Below, one piece after another: positions 40,875 through 49,720 of a stretch of 64,000 nt of DNA. The notes under the pieces are model-generated. The model was given only the letters and a program-made list of their open reading frames with translations. It did no database searches and was not told the DNA's origin. Positions within the stretch are counted from its first letter, which is position 1. The number at the start of each line of letters is the position of its first letter. This DNA comes from JANYCO01 sp035535995 (GTDB lineage: Bacteria > Bacteroidota > Bacteroidia > Cytophagales > Cytophagaceae), in assembly GCA_035535995.1 (NCBI GenBank), contig DATLOZ010000022.1, forward strand, positions 1-64,000. Direction: 5' to 3'. The position numbers were made by a program, and so were the translations under genes.

Positions 40875-43367
40875 CTACAATGATAATTGGAACGACACCT
40901 TGATTCCAAACCTCCGTACATTCGGGTGATCCAGGTAGGTAAGGCGATGTACGAAATCTAAACGGAGTACTTTGAAAATATTTTCAACTCCGTATCCTAC
41001 TTCCCAATATGGTTTTTGATCCAGTGTATAGAAAGGTCTTAAATTATTTCCCGCGGCATCTGTTAGTGGCGTGAGTGCATAGTTCTTAGGCGTCATGGAG
41101 CCAAAGGCCAGGTTGGAAGTCACAAAGAAACCCCATTTGAATTTTCGGATCACCGGAATTCTATTGAAGAACAAACCTCCGAAATAATGCCTGAAACGAA
41201 GCGCCGCATAGGTGTCGCTCACGAATTCAAAATAATCCATTTGGTTGAACGCAACATTGGAATAAAAATAAGATTGGTTTCCCATAAACGTTTGGAGAAT
41301 CGGGTAAGGAACGGTGCCAAATATTTTTCCTGCGGTAATATCATAATACGTTCTTCCCAGGATTCCCATCGCAAAATTGTGCGATACTTGTAAATTGAGT
41401 TTGTAATAATTGAAATGACTATTAAAAACATCTTTCAATCCAAAGGCATTGCGCATCGTAACGATCGGCCATCTTTTTGCGCCAAGGCTCACGCGATTAT
41501 TTCCATCAATGAATTTAAATTCATCTTTTCCCCAACGTGTATCTAAGATCACTTCTGATATATTAAAGGTTGAAGAGGTTTCTCCTCCTTTACCGGTATA
41601 ATAAGCAAATGGATAAGCAGGCGTAAAGTCACGCCATCTGTAGGCTACACGTTGTGTAATACTTCTGGATAGATCGGTCTGGAAATAAAAATAGGTGGAT
41701 GTATTGTAATATGGGCCTTTCATTGTTCCATTTTTGGTAAAGGCATAAAAGATCTGGTTATTGACCAACTGCTCTGCATTCACTCCTACCTGGTCCATAT
41801 CATAGCGGTATTCAAAACCCATAACTGTCCAGGGATGCCTGTCCAGGATATAGTCTACACCAGCAGAATATTTGAAAATATGATCATGAAATCCATAAGC
41901 GCCGTATCCTTTGAAAACCACTTTACGACTGAAAAATTGGTTGGTCCGGAAGCCAAGACTAGTGCGGATTCCCTCGATATTGTTATTATTGACAAGCGCC
42001 AGTACATTTCCAAAATCGATTGGTCCAACTCGCCAATATCCCATCGAAAGAATATTCGCCAGCGTTACATACCGTTTGATCGGTCTTACTTTGCGTATTG
42101 TGGAAATGGAATTTCTGAAATCTTTTTCATAGGTTGAGAGAGTATCTTTTCGCAACGTATCCATTTCACGCGCGCGGTCATAAGCATCTTCATGTTCTAC
42201 CACTCCTTCTCTGAAAAATTTATCAGGCATCGGGTCATCCACCACAATATTATTGGCATACGTAGTAAGCCTGGCAAGCACGCCCAGCTTCCAGTGTGTG
42301 AGGTTCGACAGATCAAGCTCGATCCTGGTCTTCACTGGCATCCAGGCATTGCCGGAGGTTTGTTTGTTGAGCTGAAAGATCTTGATGCTTTCTACAAAAT
42401 TCAGTTTGGTTTGCTTGGTAGTCACAAGATCCAATTGCTTGAGGGCGTAGGAAGAATCGGCAATCCAGATGGTACCAGTAAACGCGAGGTCGCGTGGGTT
42501 TTTAGGTTTTACATCGATCTGGTAGCAGGAATCTCCATCGATGAATACGGTATCGACCAGCTCGTAGTCATACAAGAGCTGCCATCCATCGGCGATAGGC
42601 GATTGAAAATCTACCAACAGGATATTGATTCGGTTGAGATAAAAATTACTTTCCTGGAATGTTGAATACAACATTGGTTTTACCAGCTTACCGCTTACCA
42701 AGCCGATATTATCGTTCTTCACTGCAATGATCTCTTCCTTGGATCTTGGCCCCTGGCGGTTGCGGTAGACTTTGGAGATAGTTTCGGAAAAGAGAACAGG
42801 CAGTACTGGTTTGCCATCTTCCCCTTTTTCCAGCGTAAGCGAATCCTTGGCCAGCTCACGGGAGATCGCACGCATGAATTTTTTCTTCTGCATCCTTGGC
42901 CCGAGGTTGTCGATGCTGAGTTCCATTTTGCTGTAGTTGTCGTATCGGTAAGCAACTAATTTTCTCGGATCGTTGGCGTCTTTATTCTTCTCCACTTTGC
43001 GCATAATGGCAAAGGCCGGATTCTCGTGAACGGTCACGACGATCTCTTGCATCATTTTATCGTCTTCTTCCAGCGCGAAGTTGAAGACCATGGCAGAAGA
43101 AATATTCAGAATAGGTTGGCGGATCTTTTTGTACCCTATATAATTTACAGAGATGGAATCATCTTTTTTAAGTGTAGCCTCGAAGGAGTAATTTCCTTCT
43201 TCGTCGGTTTCGGCGCCGTAAGGAGTTCTATACACCGTCACCAATACATAAGGCAGCGCCTCTCCCGTTTCGGCGTCTGTGACTTTTCCTTTAATGGTTA
43301 CCTGCTGAGCAAGCAGTTGAGTACTCATTAAAAATAAAAAAATCTGTAAAATGTTAATCCCCTTCAA
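40875..43367 (-). CDS. DUF5686-type outer-membrane protein with carboxypeptidase-regulatory-like domain
   Basis: The 830-residue protein has a TTG start at 43367, which is required for a complete signal peptide (KGINILQIFLFLMSTQLLAQQ); the first ATG lies inside that peptide. Residues of about 23-105 form a CarboxypepD_reg-like beta-sandwich (VTIKGKVTDAETGEALPYVLVTV). A periplasmic helical part and a long beta-barrel follow, ending in RRFGIKVSFQLSL, as in DUF5686 proteins. It resembles TonB-dependent receptors in the first domain but lacks a plug. Function unknown; common and single in this phylum. Confidence 0.85.
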   Translation of the reverse strand: MKGINILQIFLFLMSTQLLAQQVTIKGKVTDAETGEALPYVLVTVYRTPYGAETDEEGNYSFEATLKKDDSISVNYIGYKKIRQPILNISSAMVFNFALEEDDKMMQEIVVTVHENPAFAIMRKVEKNKDANDPRKLVAYRYDNYSKMELSIDNLGPRMQKKKFMRAISRELAKDSLTLEKGEDGKPVLPVLFSETISKVYRNRQGPRSKEEIIAVKNDNIGLVSGKLVKPMLYSTFQESNFYLNRINILLVDFQSPIADGWQLLYDYELVDTVFIDGDSCYQIDVKPKNPRDLAFTGTIWIADSSYALKQLDLVTTKQTKLNFVESIKIFQLNKQTSGNAWMPVKTRIELDLSNLTHWKLGVLARLTTYANNIVVDDPMPDKFFREGVVEHEDAYDRAREMDTLRKDTLSTYEKDFRNSISTIRKVRPIKRYVTLANILSMGYWRVGPIDFGNVLALVNNNNIEGIRTSLGFRTNQFFSRKVVFKGYGAYGFHDHIFKYSAGVDYILDRHPWTVMGFEYRYDMDQVGVNAEQLVNNQIFYAFTKNGTMKGPYYNTSTYFYFQTDLSRSITQRVAYRWRDFTPAYPFAYYTGKGGETSSTFNISEVILDTRWGKDEFKFIDGNNRVSLGAKRWPIVTMRNAFGLKDVFNSHFNYYKLNLQVSHNFAMGILGRTYYDITAGKIFGTVPYPILQTFMGNQSYFYSNVAFNQMDYFEFVSDTYAALRFRHYFGGLFFNRIPVIRKFKWGFFVTSNLAFGSMTPKNYALTPLTDAAGNNLRPFYTLDQKPYWEVGYGVENIFKVLRLDFVHRLTYLDHPNVRRFGIKVSFQLSL

Positions 43368-43541
43368 AAGTCGTTATCGGTTCAGTTATTAACTACAAGT
43401 TAGGTAATTTTAAAATTTAAATTTAAAATTTGAATTTAAAATTCTATCCGTTATTAAGGTCTTTAGACTTTAACAATCGTATACGTTGCCTGACTAGCAC
43501 GATTAACAAGGTTTGTAACCATTGCTGACGTTATTCATTGT

Positions 43542-43574
43542 CAAAAAAAAATCACCTTGAGTTCAAGGTGATTT
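43542..43574 (-). terminator. Intrinsic terminator of pyk
   Basis: AAATCACCTTGA pairs perfectly with TCAAGGTGATTT, and in the leftward direction a run of nine T follows. It lies 26 bases beyond the pyk stop. The rest of the 43368-43600 gap holds short AAATTTAAATTT-type AT palindromes and no gene. Confidence 0.9.
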
Positions 43575-43600
43575 ATATTCTGAAGCTTTAATAAAATTAA

Positions 43601-45019
43601 CTATTCAACCTGGCTTAGCTTAAGCGTATCCGCGTGCTGCTTTTGGGTATATGGCATACATGCGGTAGTTACAAACAAATCGCCTTTCGCCAGCAAGCCT
43701 TTTTCTACCAATACCTTTTTGATGCCTTCAATAGTTTCATCGGTGGTATTGAATTTGTCGTAATAAAACGTCTTGATTCCCCATACCAGGCTTAGTCTTG
43801 AAAGCAGGATCTTGTTGTTGGTGAAAATATAAATATTCGCTTGTGGTCTGTTAGCCGCCAATCTGTAGGCTGTATAGCCCGATTGGGTAAGTCCGATGAT
43901 CGCTTTCGCGCCGGTGCTTTTTGCAAGTACACAAGCTGTGTCGATCACACTGTCGCTGTAGGTTTCTACATCGTCGTCCGGAGTGAGGTGATAAATATTA
44001 GCCGCGTTCTTTTCTACTGCGTGGCAAATTCTGGACATACTTTCCACTGCCAGGCTTGGGAATTCACCAGAAGCAGATTCTGCACTTAGCATTACAGTAT
44101 CCGCACCGTCGATGATGGCATTGGCCACGTCGTTGGTCTCCGCGCGTGTAGGGCGAGGGTTGGTGATCATACTTTCCAGCATTTGTGTTGCTACGATCAC
44201 TGGTTTACCAGCTTTGTTACATTTGGTAACGATCATTTTTTGCAGCAATGGCACATCTTCCATCAGCATTTCTACTCCCAGGTCACCACGGGCTACCATG
44301 ATGGCGTCCGTTTCTTTGATGATTGCATCGATGTTTTCGATCGCTTCTGGTTTTTCGATCTTAGCTATTACTTTAATATCTTTTCCGGAATCGGAGATGA
44401 TCTTTTTAATATCGACCATATCTTCGGCTCTTCTTACAAAAGAAAGCGCGATCCAGTCAAGGTCATTGGCAATTCCAAAAATCAGGTCTTCCCTGTCTTT
44501 CGCAGTCAGCGAAGGTTCTGACACGTGGGTATCAGGAAGGTTGATCCCTTTTTTGGATTTAAGAATTCCGCCGTATTTGATTTCGCAGGTTACTTCATCA
44601 GTTCCTTTTCCTACTACTTTCAATTCAATTTTTCCATCGTCGATCAGTACGGTATCGCCTACTTTAAGGTCGGCAGTAAGAGCTGCGTAAGAGCTGCTGA
44701 TACGGTCTTTTGTACCTAGTATTTTTTGTTTTTGGATAACGATCTTTGCACCTGGCACTAGTTCCACTCCGTTATTTTCAACTTCGTCGGTTCTGATCTT
44801 AGGGCCTTGCAAATCCTGTAGAAGAGCAATGTTTGCACCTTTTTCTTCGTTCAATTCTCTTACAAATTTGATCACTTGTGCATGGCCTTCGTGAGATCCA
44901 TGCGAGAAATTCAGTCTGAATACATTTGCACCTGCCTGGGCCAGCTCCCATAGTTTCTCTTTTGTGTTCGATGCCGGTCCTACTGTGGCAATAATCTTCG
45001 TTTTCTTCGTTTGCTCCAT
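43601..45019 (-). CDS. pyk: Pyruvate kinase
   Basis: The 472-residue, full-length protein opens KKTKIIATVGPASNTKEKL. The barrel has the pyruvate kinase signature IKVIAKIEKPEAIENIDAII with the catalytic lysine, then IMVARGDLGVEM and VIVATQMLESMI. A C-terminal regulatory domain follows. It makes pyruvate and ATP from phosphoenolpyruvate at the end of glycolysis. The upstream small gene ends four bases before it, and the pair lies beside acpP-fabF-rnc, an arrangement typical of Bacteroidota. Confidence 0.98.
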   Translation of the reverse strand: MEQTKKTKIIATVGPASNTKEKLWELAQAGANVFRLNFSHGSHEGHAQVIKFVRELNEEKGANIALLQDLQGPKIRTDEVENNGVELVPGAKIVIQKQKILGTKDRISSSYAALTADLKVGDTVLIDDGKIELKVVGKGTDEVTCEIKYGGILKSKKGINLPDTHVSEPSLTAKDREDLIFGIANDLDWIALSFVRRAEDMVDIKKIISDSGKDIKVIAKIEKPEAIENIDAIIKETDAIMVARGDLGVEMLMEDVPLLQKMIVTKCNKAGKPVIVATQMLESMITNPRPTRAETNDVANAIIDGADTVMLSAESASGEFPSLAVESMSRICHAVEKNAANIYHLTPDDDVETYSDSVIDTACVLAKSTGAKAIIGLTQSGYTAYRLAANRPQANIYIFTNNKILLSRLSLVWGIKTFYYDKFNTTDETIEGIKKVLVEKGLLAKGDLFVTTACMPYTQKQHADTLKLSQVE

Positions 45020-45022
45020 TTT

Positions 45023-45460
45023 CTAAAAAATTAGATTGTCTTTAGATTTTAAGTTTTCCGTTTCTATTTCTTTTATATATTCAATACCGTTTATACCCTT
45101 CAGTTTGTCTATAGTTTGCGGGATGTTGTAAGCATCGCCTTCGTCTTTGATTTGAATGAAATAATCATATTCTTTCAATTCTGGAATCAAATATGGACTG
45201 GCAATATTAGCAAATTCACACGATTTATTTTTAATCAGTCGAAAATTACTGTATTCGGTCTCATAAATATAGTGAATGATCACTAGCTGGCCTTCGTGAA
45301 GGAAGTCTATATAGAGATCGTCTTCTTTTCGAAGATCGATCCTTAATTCATTATTAATACACCAAGCCAGCTTATGTCCCTTCAACGGCGAGATCAGGCC
45401 GATAAGCCCGAAATCGTAATCGTATTCTACGACCAGTTTAATGGTTTTTGAGCCCGACAT
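45023..45460 (-). CDS. IPExxxVDY-family protein
   Basis: The 145-residue soluble protein carries the family's name-giving segment near residue 90 as IPELKEYDYFIQI, where the usual valine is replaced by tyrosine. The family is confined to Bacteroidota, regularly sits next to pyk, acpP, fabF and rnc, and has no known function. Here it is divergent from acpP and three bases upstream of pyk, so it is co-transcribed with pyk. Confidence 0.85.
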   Translation of the reverse strand: MSGSKTIKLVVEYDYDFGLIGLISPLKGHKLAWCINNELRIDLRKEDDLYIDFLHEGQLVIIHYIYETEYSNFRLIKNKSCEFANIASPYLIPELKEYDYFIQIKDEGDAYNIPQTIDKLKGINGIEYIKEIETENLKSKDNLIF

Positions 45461-45571
45461 AGGTATGTATATATATAATTTCTATTATATTTTAAGTGCC
45501 CAAATATAGAATTAATACAATGGATTATGAAATTTATAATAGTATTTGGGGAAATTTATTAAAAAAAATAG

Positions 45572-45602
45572 TTGACAATAATAAATAATATACATTCCTT
45601 TG
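45572..45602 (+). promoter_or_regulatory. Promoter of the acpP-fabF-rnc operon
   Basis: TTGACA (45572-45577) and TTCCTTTG (45595-45602) are separated by 20 bases from TTG to the second box. This fits the phylum's TTG-N(17-23)-TAnnTTTG pattern with one mismatch. It lies 30 bases before the acpP ATG. Confidence 0.55.
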
Positions 45603-45631
45603 CATCCGTGTTTTACTAAAAATCAAATAAA

Positions 45632-45868
45632 ATGTCAGAAATAGCACAAAAAGTCAAAAGTATTATTGTTGACAAACTCGGAGTAGAAGAGTCAGAAGTA
45701 ACTGCAGAAGCTAGTTTCACAAACGATCTGGGTGCAGACTCTTTAGATACCGTTGAGTTAATTATGGAATTCGAAAAAGAATTTAACATTTCAATTCCTG
45801 ACGAGCAAGCAGAAAACATCCAGACCGTTGGCCAGGCTGTTGCTTACCTGGAGCAAAACGTAAAATAA
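45632..45868 (+). CDS. acpP: Acyl carrier protein
   Basis: The 78-residue acidic protein has the phosphopantetheine attachment serine in GADSLDTVELIMEFE (Ser near 38). It carries growing acyl chains in fatty acid synthesis. Length and the closing AVAYLEQNVK are standard. It is the first gene of an operon with fabF and rnc. Confidence 0.98.
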   Translation: MSEIAQKVKSIIVDKLGVEESEVTAEASFTNDLGADSLDTVELIMEFEKEFNISIPDEQAENIQTVGQAVAYLEQNVK

Positions 45869-45901
45869 TTTACTTTTTACTTCACTTCCCAAAATTCTTT
45901 T

Positions 45902-47161
45902 ATGAATTTAAAAAGAGTTGTAGTAACGGGACTAGGCGCACTTACCCCTATAGGTAATACTGTTCAGGAATACTGGCAAGGATTGTCTACAGGAGTAAGT
46001 GGGGCTGGCCCGATTACGAAATTTGACGCATCAAAACATAAAACCCGTTTTGCTTGCGAACTAAAAGGCTTCAACCTTGATACTTATTTTCCCGATAAGC
46101 AAGAGTTGAAAGATGCCAAAAAAATGGATCCCTTCACACAATACGCTGTAGTGTGTGCCCAGGAAGCCATCAAAGACGCCAAAATCGACACTACCATACA
46201 GAATCCTGACCGGATCGGTGTGATCTGGGGAGCTGGCATCGGTGGACTGAGAACGTTCCACGATGAGATTTCTTCTTATGCTAAAGGAGACGGCACTCCA
46301 AGATTCAATCCTTTCTTTATCCCTAAGATGATCGTAGATATTAGTGCTGGCTGGATTTCCATTCGCAATGGATTCCGTGGCCCTAACTTTTCTACCGTGT
46401 CTGCCTGTGCATCTTCCAGCAACGCGCTCGTTGATGCATTTAATTATATCCGTTTGGGTAAAGCAGATATCATCGTAGCCGGAGGTTCCGAAGCAGCTAT
46501 TGTTGAATCCGGTATCGGAGGATTCAATGCCTGCAAAGCACTTTCCGAAAGAAATGACGATCCTACCAGAGCTTCACGTCCTTTCGACAAAGACCGCGAT
46601 GGCTTTGTAATGGGCGAAGGAGCCGGTGCCATGATCCTGGAAGAGTATGAACATGCTAAGAACAGAGGGGCAAAAATCTACGCCGAAGTAATAGGCGGCG
46701 GACTTTCTGCCGATGCTTACCATCTTACTGCTCCTCATCCGGAAGGACTGGGCGCTAAGAACGTAATGATCAATGCTCTTTCCGACGCTGGAATAGCTGC
46801 TTCTGAAGTAGACTATATTAATGTGCATGGTACTTCCACTCCGTTGGGCGACGTAGCAGAGCTAAGCGCTATCAAAGCAGTACTTGGAGATCATGCTTAT
46901 AAGATCAACATTAGTTCTACCAAATCTATGACCGGTCACTTGCTTGGTGCGGCCGGAGCGATCGAGGCTATTGCTACTGTGTTGGCAATGCAAAACAGCC
47001 TGGTCCCTCCTACCATCAACCACCAAACGGCCGATGAAAACATCGATCCTAAATTGAATCTTACTTTGAACAAAGCTCAAAGCAGAGAAATCAAAATAGG
47101 AATGAGCAATACCTTTGGATTTGGCGGACACAATGCTTCCATTGTTTTCAGAAAAATTTGA
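45902..47161 (+). CDS. fabF: 3-oxoacyl-[acyl-carrier-protein] synthase II
   Basis: The 419-residue protein opens LKRVVVTGLGALTPIG. The catalytic cysteine lies in TVSACASSSNALVDA (near 165), and the two histidines in NVHGTSTPLGD and TKSMTGHLLGAAG, the Cys-His-His triad of elongating condensing enzymes. It extends acyl-ACP with malonyl-ACP. Its stop overlaps the start of rnc by four bases. Confidence 0.98.
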   Translation: MNLKRVVVTGLGALTPIGNTVQEYWQGLSTGVSGAGPITKFDASKHKTRFACELKGFNLDTYFPDKQELKDAKKMDPFTQYAVVCAQEAIKDAKIDTTIQNPDRIGVIWGAGIGGLRTFHDEISSYAKGDGTPRFNPFFIPKMIVDISAGWISIRNGFRGPNFSTVSACASSSNALVDAFNYIRLGKADIIVAGGSEAAIVESGIGGFNACKALSERNDDPTRASRPFDKDRDGFVMGEGAGAMILEEYEHAKNRGAKIYAEVIGGGLSADAYHLTAPHPEGLGAKNVMINALSDAGIAASEVDYINVHGTSTPLGDVAELSAIKAVLGDHAYKINISSTKSMTGHLLGAAGAIEAIATVLAMQNSLVPPTINHQTADENIDPKLNLTLNKAQSREIKIGMSNTFGFGGHNASIVFRKI

Positions 47162-47901
47162 TTAAACGAGTGTTATCTTTTTTCAAAAGATATTTAAGAT
47201 TTTTTCAATCCAAAGAGGATCAAAAATTTTATCACAAAATTTCTAATATTACCGGGCTTCAACCCGGTAATATTAGTTTATACCGATTAGCAATCAGCCA
47301 CTCCTCGGCTGCGAAGGAAAATTCTTCCGGTACTAAAAATTCTTACGAACGTCTTGAATATCTCGGAGATTCTGTGTTAGGCACAGTAGTAGCAGAATAT
47401 CTTTTCAAAAAATTTCCCTACAAGAACGAAGGCTTCCTCACCGACATCCGCTCACGAATCGTAAACCGTGAGTCGCTTAATAAGGTGGGAAAAAAGATGG
47501 GGCTAAACCAAGTGGTAGAATATACCGGAAAAGTAAATCTTTCGCATAAATCTTTATATGGCGATGTGTTGGAAGCCTTGGTGGGCGCGGTTTACCTCGA
47601 TAAAGGATTTTATCCTTGCCGCTCTTTTATTTTAAACAAGATCCTCGCACACCATTTTGATATCGAAGAAGTAATTTCCAATACTTCCAATTTCAAAAGC
47701 CTGCTGATCGAGTGGTCACAAAAATTTAATCATAAGCTCGACTTCATTATCAAAGAGGAAAGCGGCAATATGCATAACAAGGAATTCACCGCTGCAATTG
47801 TTGTAGATGAACAAGAAGTAAGCGTAGGCAAAGGCACTAGTAAAAAACGCGCAGAACAAGCTGCTGCAGAAAAAGCTTGTGAGATCCTTGGTGTGAAGTA
47901 A
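47158..47901 (+). CDS. rnc: Ribonuclease III
   Basis: The 247-residue protein has the RNase III signature YERLEYLGDSVLG (about 62-74). The second acidic cluster is GDVLEALVGAVYLD, and a double-stranded RNA-binding domain follows at about 175-245 (KGTSKKRAEQAAAEKACEIL). It processes rRNA precursors and structured RNAs. The four-base overlap with fabF indicates coupled translation. The start codon in the overlap (TTG at 47158) should be checked; an ATG alternative lies further in. Confidence 0.95.
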   Translation: MIKRVLSFFKRYLRFFQSKEDQKFYHKISNITGLQPGNISLYRLAISHSSAAKENSSGTKNSYERLEYLGDSVLGTVVAEYLFKKFPYKNEGFLTDIRSRIVNRESLNKVGKKMGLNQVVEYTGKVNLSHKSLYGDVLEALVGAVYLDKGFYPCRSFILNKILAHHFDIEEVISNTSNFKSLLIEWSQKFNHKLDFIIKEESGNMHNKEFTAAIVVDEQEVSVGKGTSKKRAEQAAAEKACEILGVK

Positions 47902-48059
47902 TTTTTAAATCGGGCAAATGTTCCGATTATACCTTTCAATAATATTCACTCAAATCATCCATCCACAGATTCTGTTAACTTTTACATCGCTTATTTCACC
48001 TTTTTAAGTGTGTAGAAGAAATGTGTATAGTGAATTAAACTATACTACATTTAATTTCA

Positions 48060-48081
48060 TTTTGAGTATATATACTTAAAA
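48060..48081 (+). promoter_or_regulatory. Candidate nitrate-regulon operator, site 1
   Basis: The core GAGTA-TATA-TACTT has matching TTTT and AAAA flanks, a 22-base palindrome with one mismatch. It lies in the 430-base gap before narK, 251 bases from its start. The same 22-base plan precedes the nrt operon (62364) and the small secreted gene (63599). The gap holds no gene; a weak AATCGG/CCGATT hairpin at 47908-47928 may end rnc. Confidence 0.6.
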
Positions 48082-48240
48082 AATACCTACCTTAATATTT
48101 TAAATAATATTTATTAAAATTCATTCATTTTTCATAAAAAATAGTAAAAATCAATCAATAATGGCTAAAAATATCAGATATAAGTTTAAATAAATGGATA
48201 TTTCATAAAATATATATCAAAAAAGAAAGAATATACATAA

Positions 48241-48267
48241 TTATACTCAAATATATTTTGAGTATAA
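48241..48267 (+). promoter_or_regulatory. Candidate nitrate-regulon operator, site 2 (inverted arrangement)
   Basis: TTATACTCAAA and TTTTGAGTATAA face each other across a short AT spacer, a near-perfect palindrome. It uses the same GAGTA half-sites as site 1 but with the order turned inside out. It lies 65 bases before narK, near the expected promoter. Confidence 0.5.
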
Positions 48268-48331
48268 TTACATAGTTTGTACATTTAATATATAAGCAGT
48301 TAAAATTTAATCCTACAAACTATAAAATAGC

Positions 48332-49687
48332 ATGATTTCAACTAAAAAGGCCGAAAAAATTGACTTGTTTTCATTAAAAACAATAAACATGAGAACATTT
48401 CACCTCACTTGGATGACCTTCTTTCTATGTTTCTTCGGTTGGTTCGGGATCGCTCCTTTAATGCCTGTGATTAGGGAAGAACTTCATCTTTCCAAAGGAC
48501 AAATTGGAAATATCATGATCGCGTCGGTGGCGGTTACCATTTTTGCAAGATTACTCATCGGATGGATCTGCGATAAGATCGGTCCACGTATTACTTATAG
48601 TATTTTACTTTTCTTCGGCGCCTTTCCTGTGATGCTGATCGGTTTGAGCAATAGCTACGAAAGCTTTTTGCTTTTTCGCCTTACGATTGGCGTCATCGGC
48701 GCTTCATTTGTGATCACACAGTACCATACTTCTGTGATGTTTGCACCTAATATTGTAGGCACAGCCAACGCTACTGTAGCAGGCTGGGGAAATCTTGGTG
48801 GCGGCGTTACGCAAATGGTGATGCCCCTTATCTTCGCTGGTTTCGTAGGCTTAGGCTACATGGAAACCGAGGCCTGGAGATATAGCATGATCGTACCAGG
48901 CCTGGCTTTACTGCTGATGAGCCCGGTCTATTATTTTTTCACACAGGACCTTCCGCAAGGCAATCTTTCTGAATTGAAAAAAGATCCGACTTTCCAGGAA
49001 GAAAAGAAAAAATCTTCGGGAAGCTTTACTGCTGTCCTCTCCGACTACCGCGTCTGGATCCTTTTCCTGGTATACGGTTGCTGCTTCGGCATTGAGATCA
49101 CGATCGATAATATTGCAGCTTTATATTTTAAAGATAAATTCAATTTATCGCTCGCGCAGGCTGGAATTATTGCAGGATTGTTTGGATGTATGAATCTCTT
49201 TGCCCGCGCTCTCGGCGGCATAGCAAGCGATCGCACCGGCAAAACATTCGGACTCCGCGGAAGGGTGATTGTATTGGCTTCATTTTTATTTCTCGAAGGC
49301 TGGGGAATTATCCTCTTCTCTCAAACTACACTCCTGGCATGGGCTGTAGGTGTTATGCTTTTGTTTGCCTTGTTTGTTAAAATGTCAAACGGCGCTACTT
49401 ATTCTGTAGTACCTTTCGTCAACCAGAAATCATTAGGACTAGTTTCCGGCATCGTAGGCGCTGGTGGCAATCTGGGAGCTTTGCTCTTTGCTTTTGTATT
49501 CAAAGCTGAATCAATCACATACGACGAAGGATTTATGATGATCGGACTTGGCGTATGCGTGGTGGCATGTCTTGCCTTGCTGATCAAATTCCCAACTGAA
49601 AAAGTAAAATCATTCGTAGAAATAAAATCTTCTACAGAGCAAAAAACAATTGCGCTTCAGCCAGAGAAGGAATTGGTAATGGAATAA
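48332..49687 (+). CDS. narK: Nitrate/nitrite MFS transporter
   Basis: The 451-residue protein has 12 membrane helices. The start MISTKKAEKIDLFSLKTINMRTFHL is the usual N-terminal lead of this group. Both nitrate signatures are present: GWGNLGGGVTQMVMP near helix 5 and GIVGAGGNLGALLF near helix 11. It moves nitrate in or exchanges it for nitrite across the inner membrane. It is the first gene of an operon with the nitrate reductase, preceded by two palindromic sites. Confidence 0.93.
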   Translation: MISTKKAEKIDLFSLKTINMRTFHLTWMTFFLCFFGWFGIAPLMPVIREELHLSKGQIGNIMIASVAVTIFARLLIGWICDKIGPRITYSILLFFGAFPVMLIGLSNSYESFLLFRLTIGVIGASFVITQYHTSVMFAPNIVGTANATVAGWGNLGGGVTQMVMPLIFAGFVGLGYMETEAWRYSMIVPGLALLLMSPVYYFFTQDLPQGNLSELKKDPTFQEEKKKSSGSFTAVLSDYRVWILFLVYGCCFGIEITIDNIAALYFKDKFNLSLAQAGIIAGLFGCMNLFARALGGIASDRTGKTFGLRGRVIVLASFLFLEGWGIILFSQTTLLAWAVGVMLLFALFVKMSNGATYSVVPFVNQKSLGLVSGIVGAGGNLGALLFAFVFKAESITYDEGFMMIGLGVCVVACLALLIKFPTEKVKSFVEIKSSTEQKTIALQPEKELVME

Positions 49688-49720
49688 TAAGTTTCGGGAA
49701 AAAAGTGCGGGAAGAATATT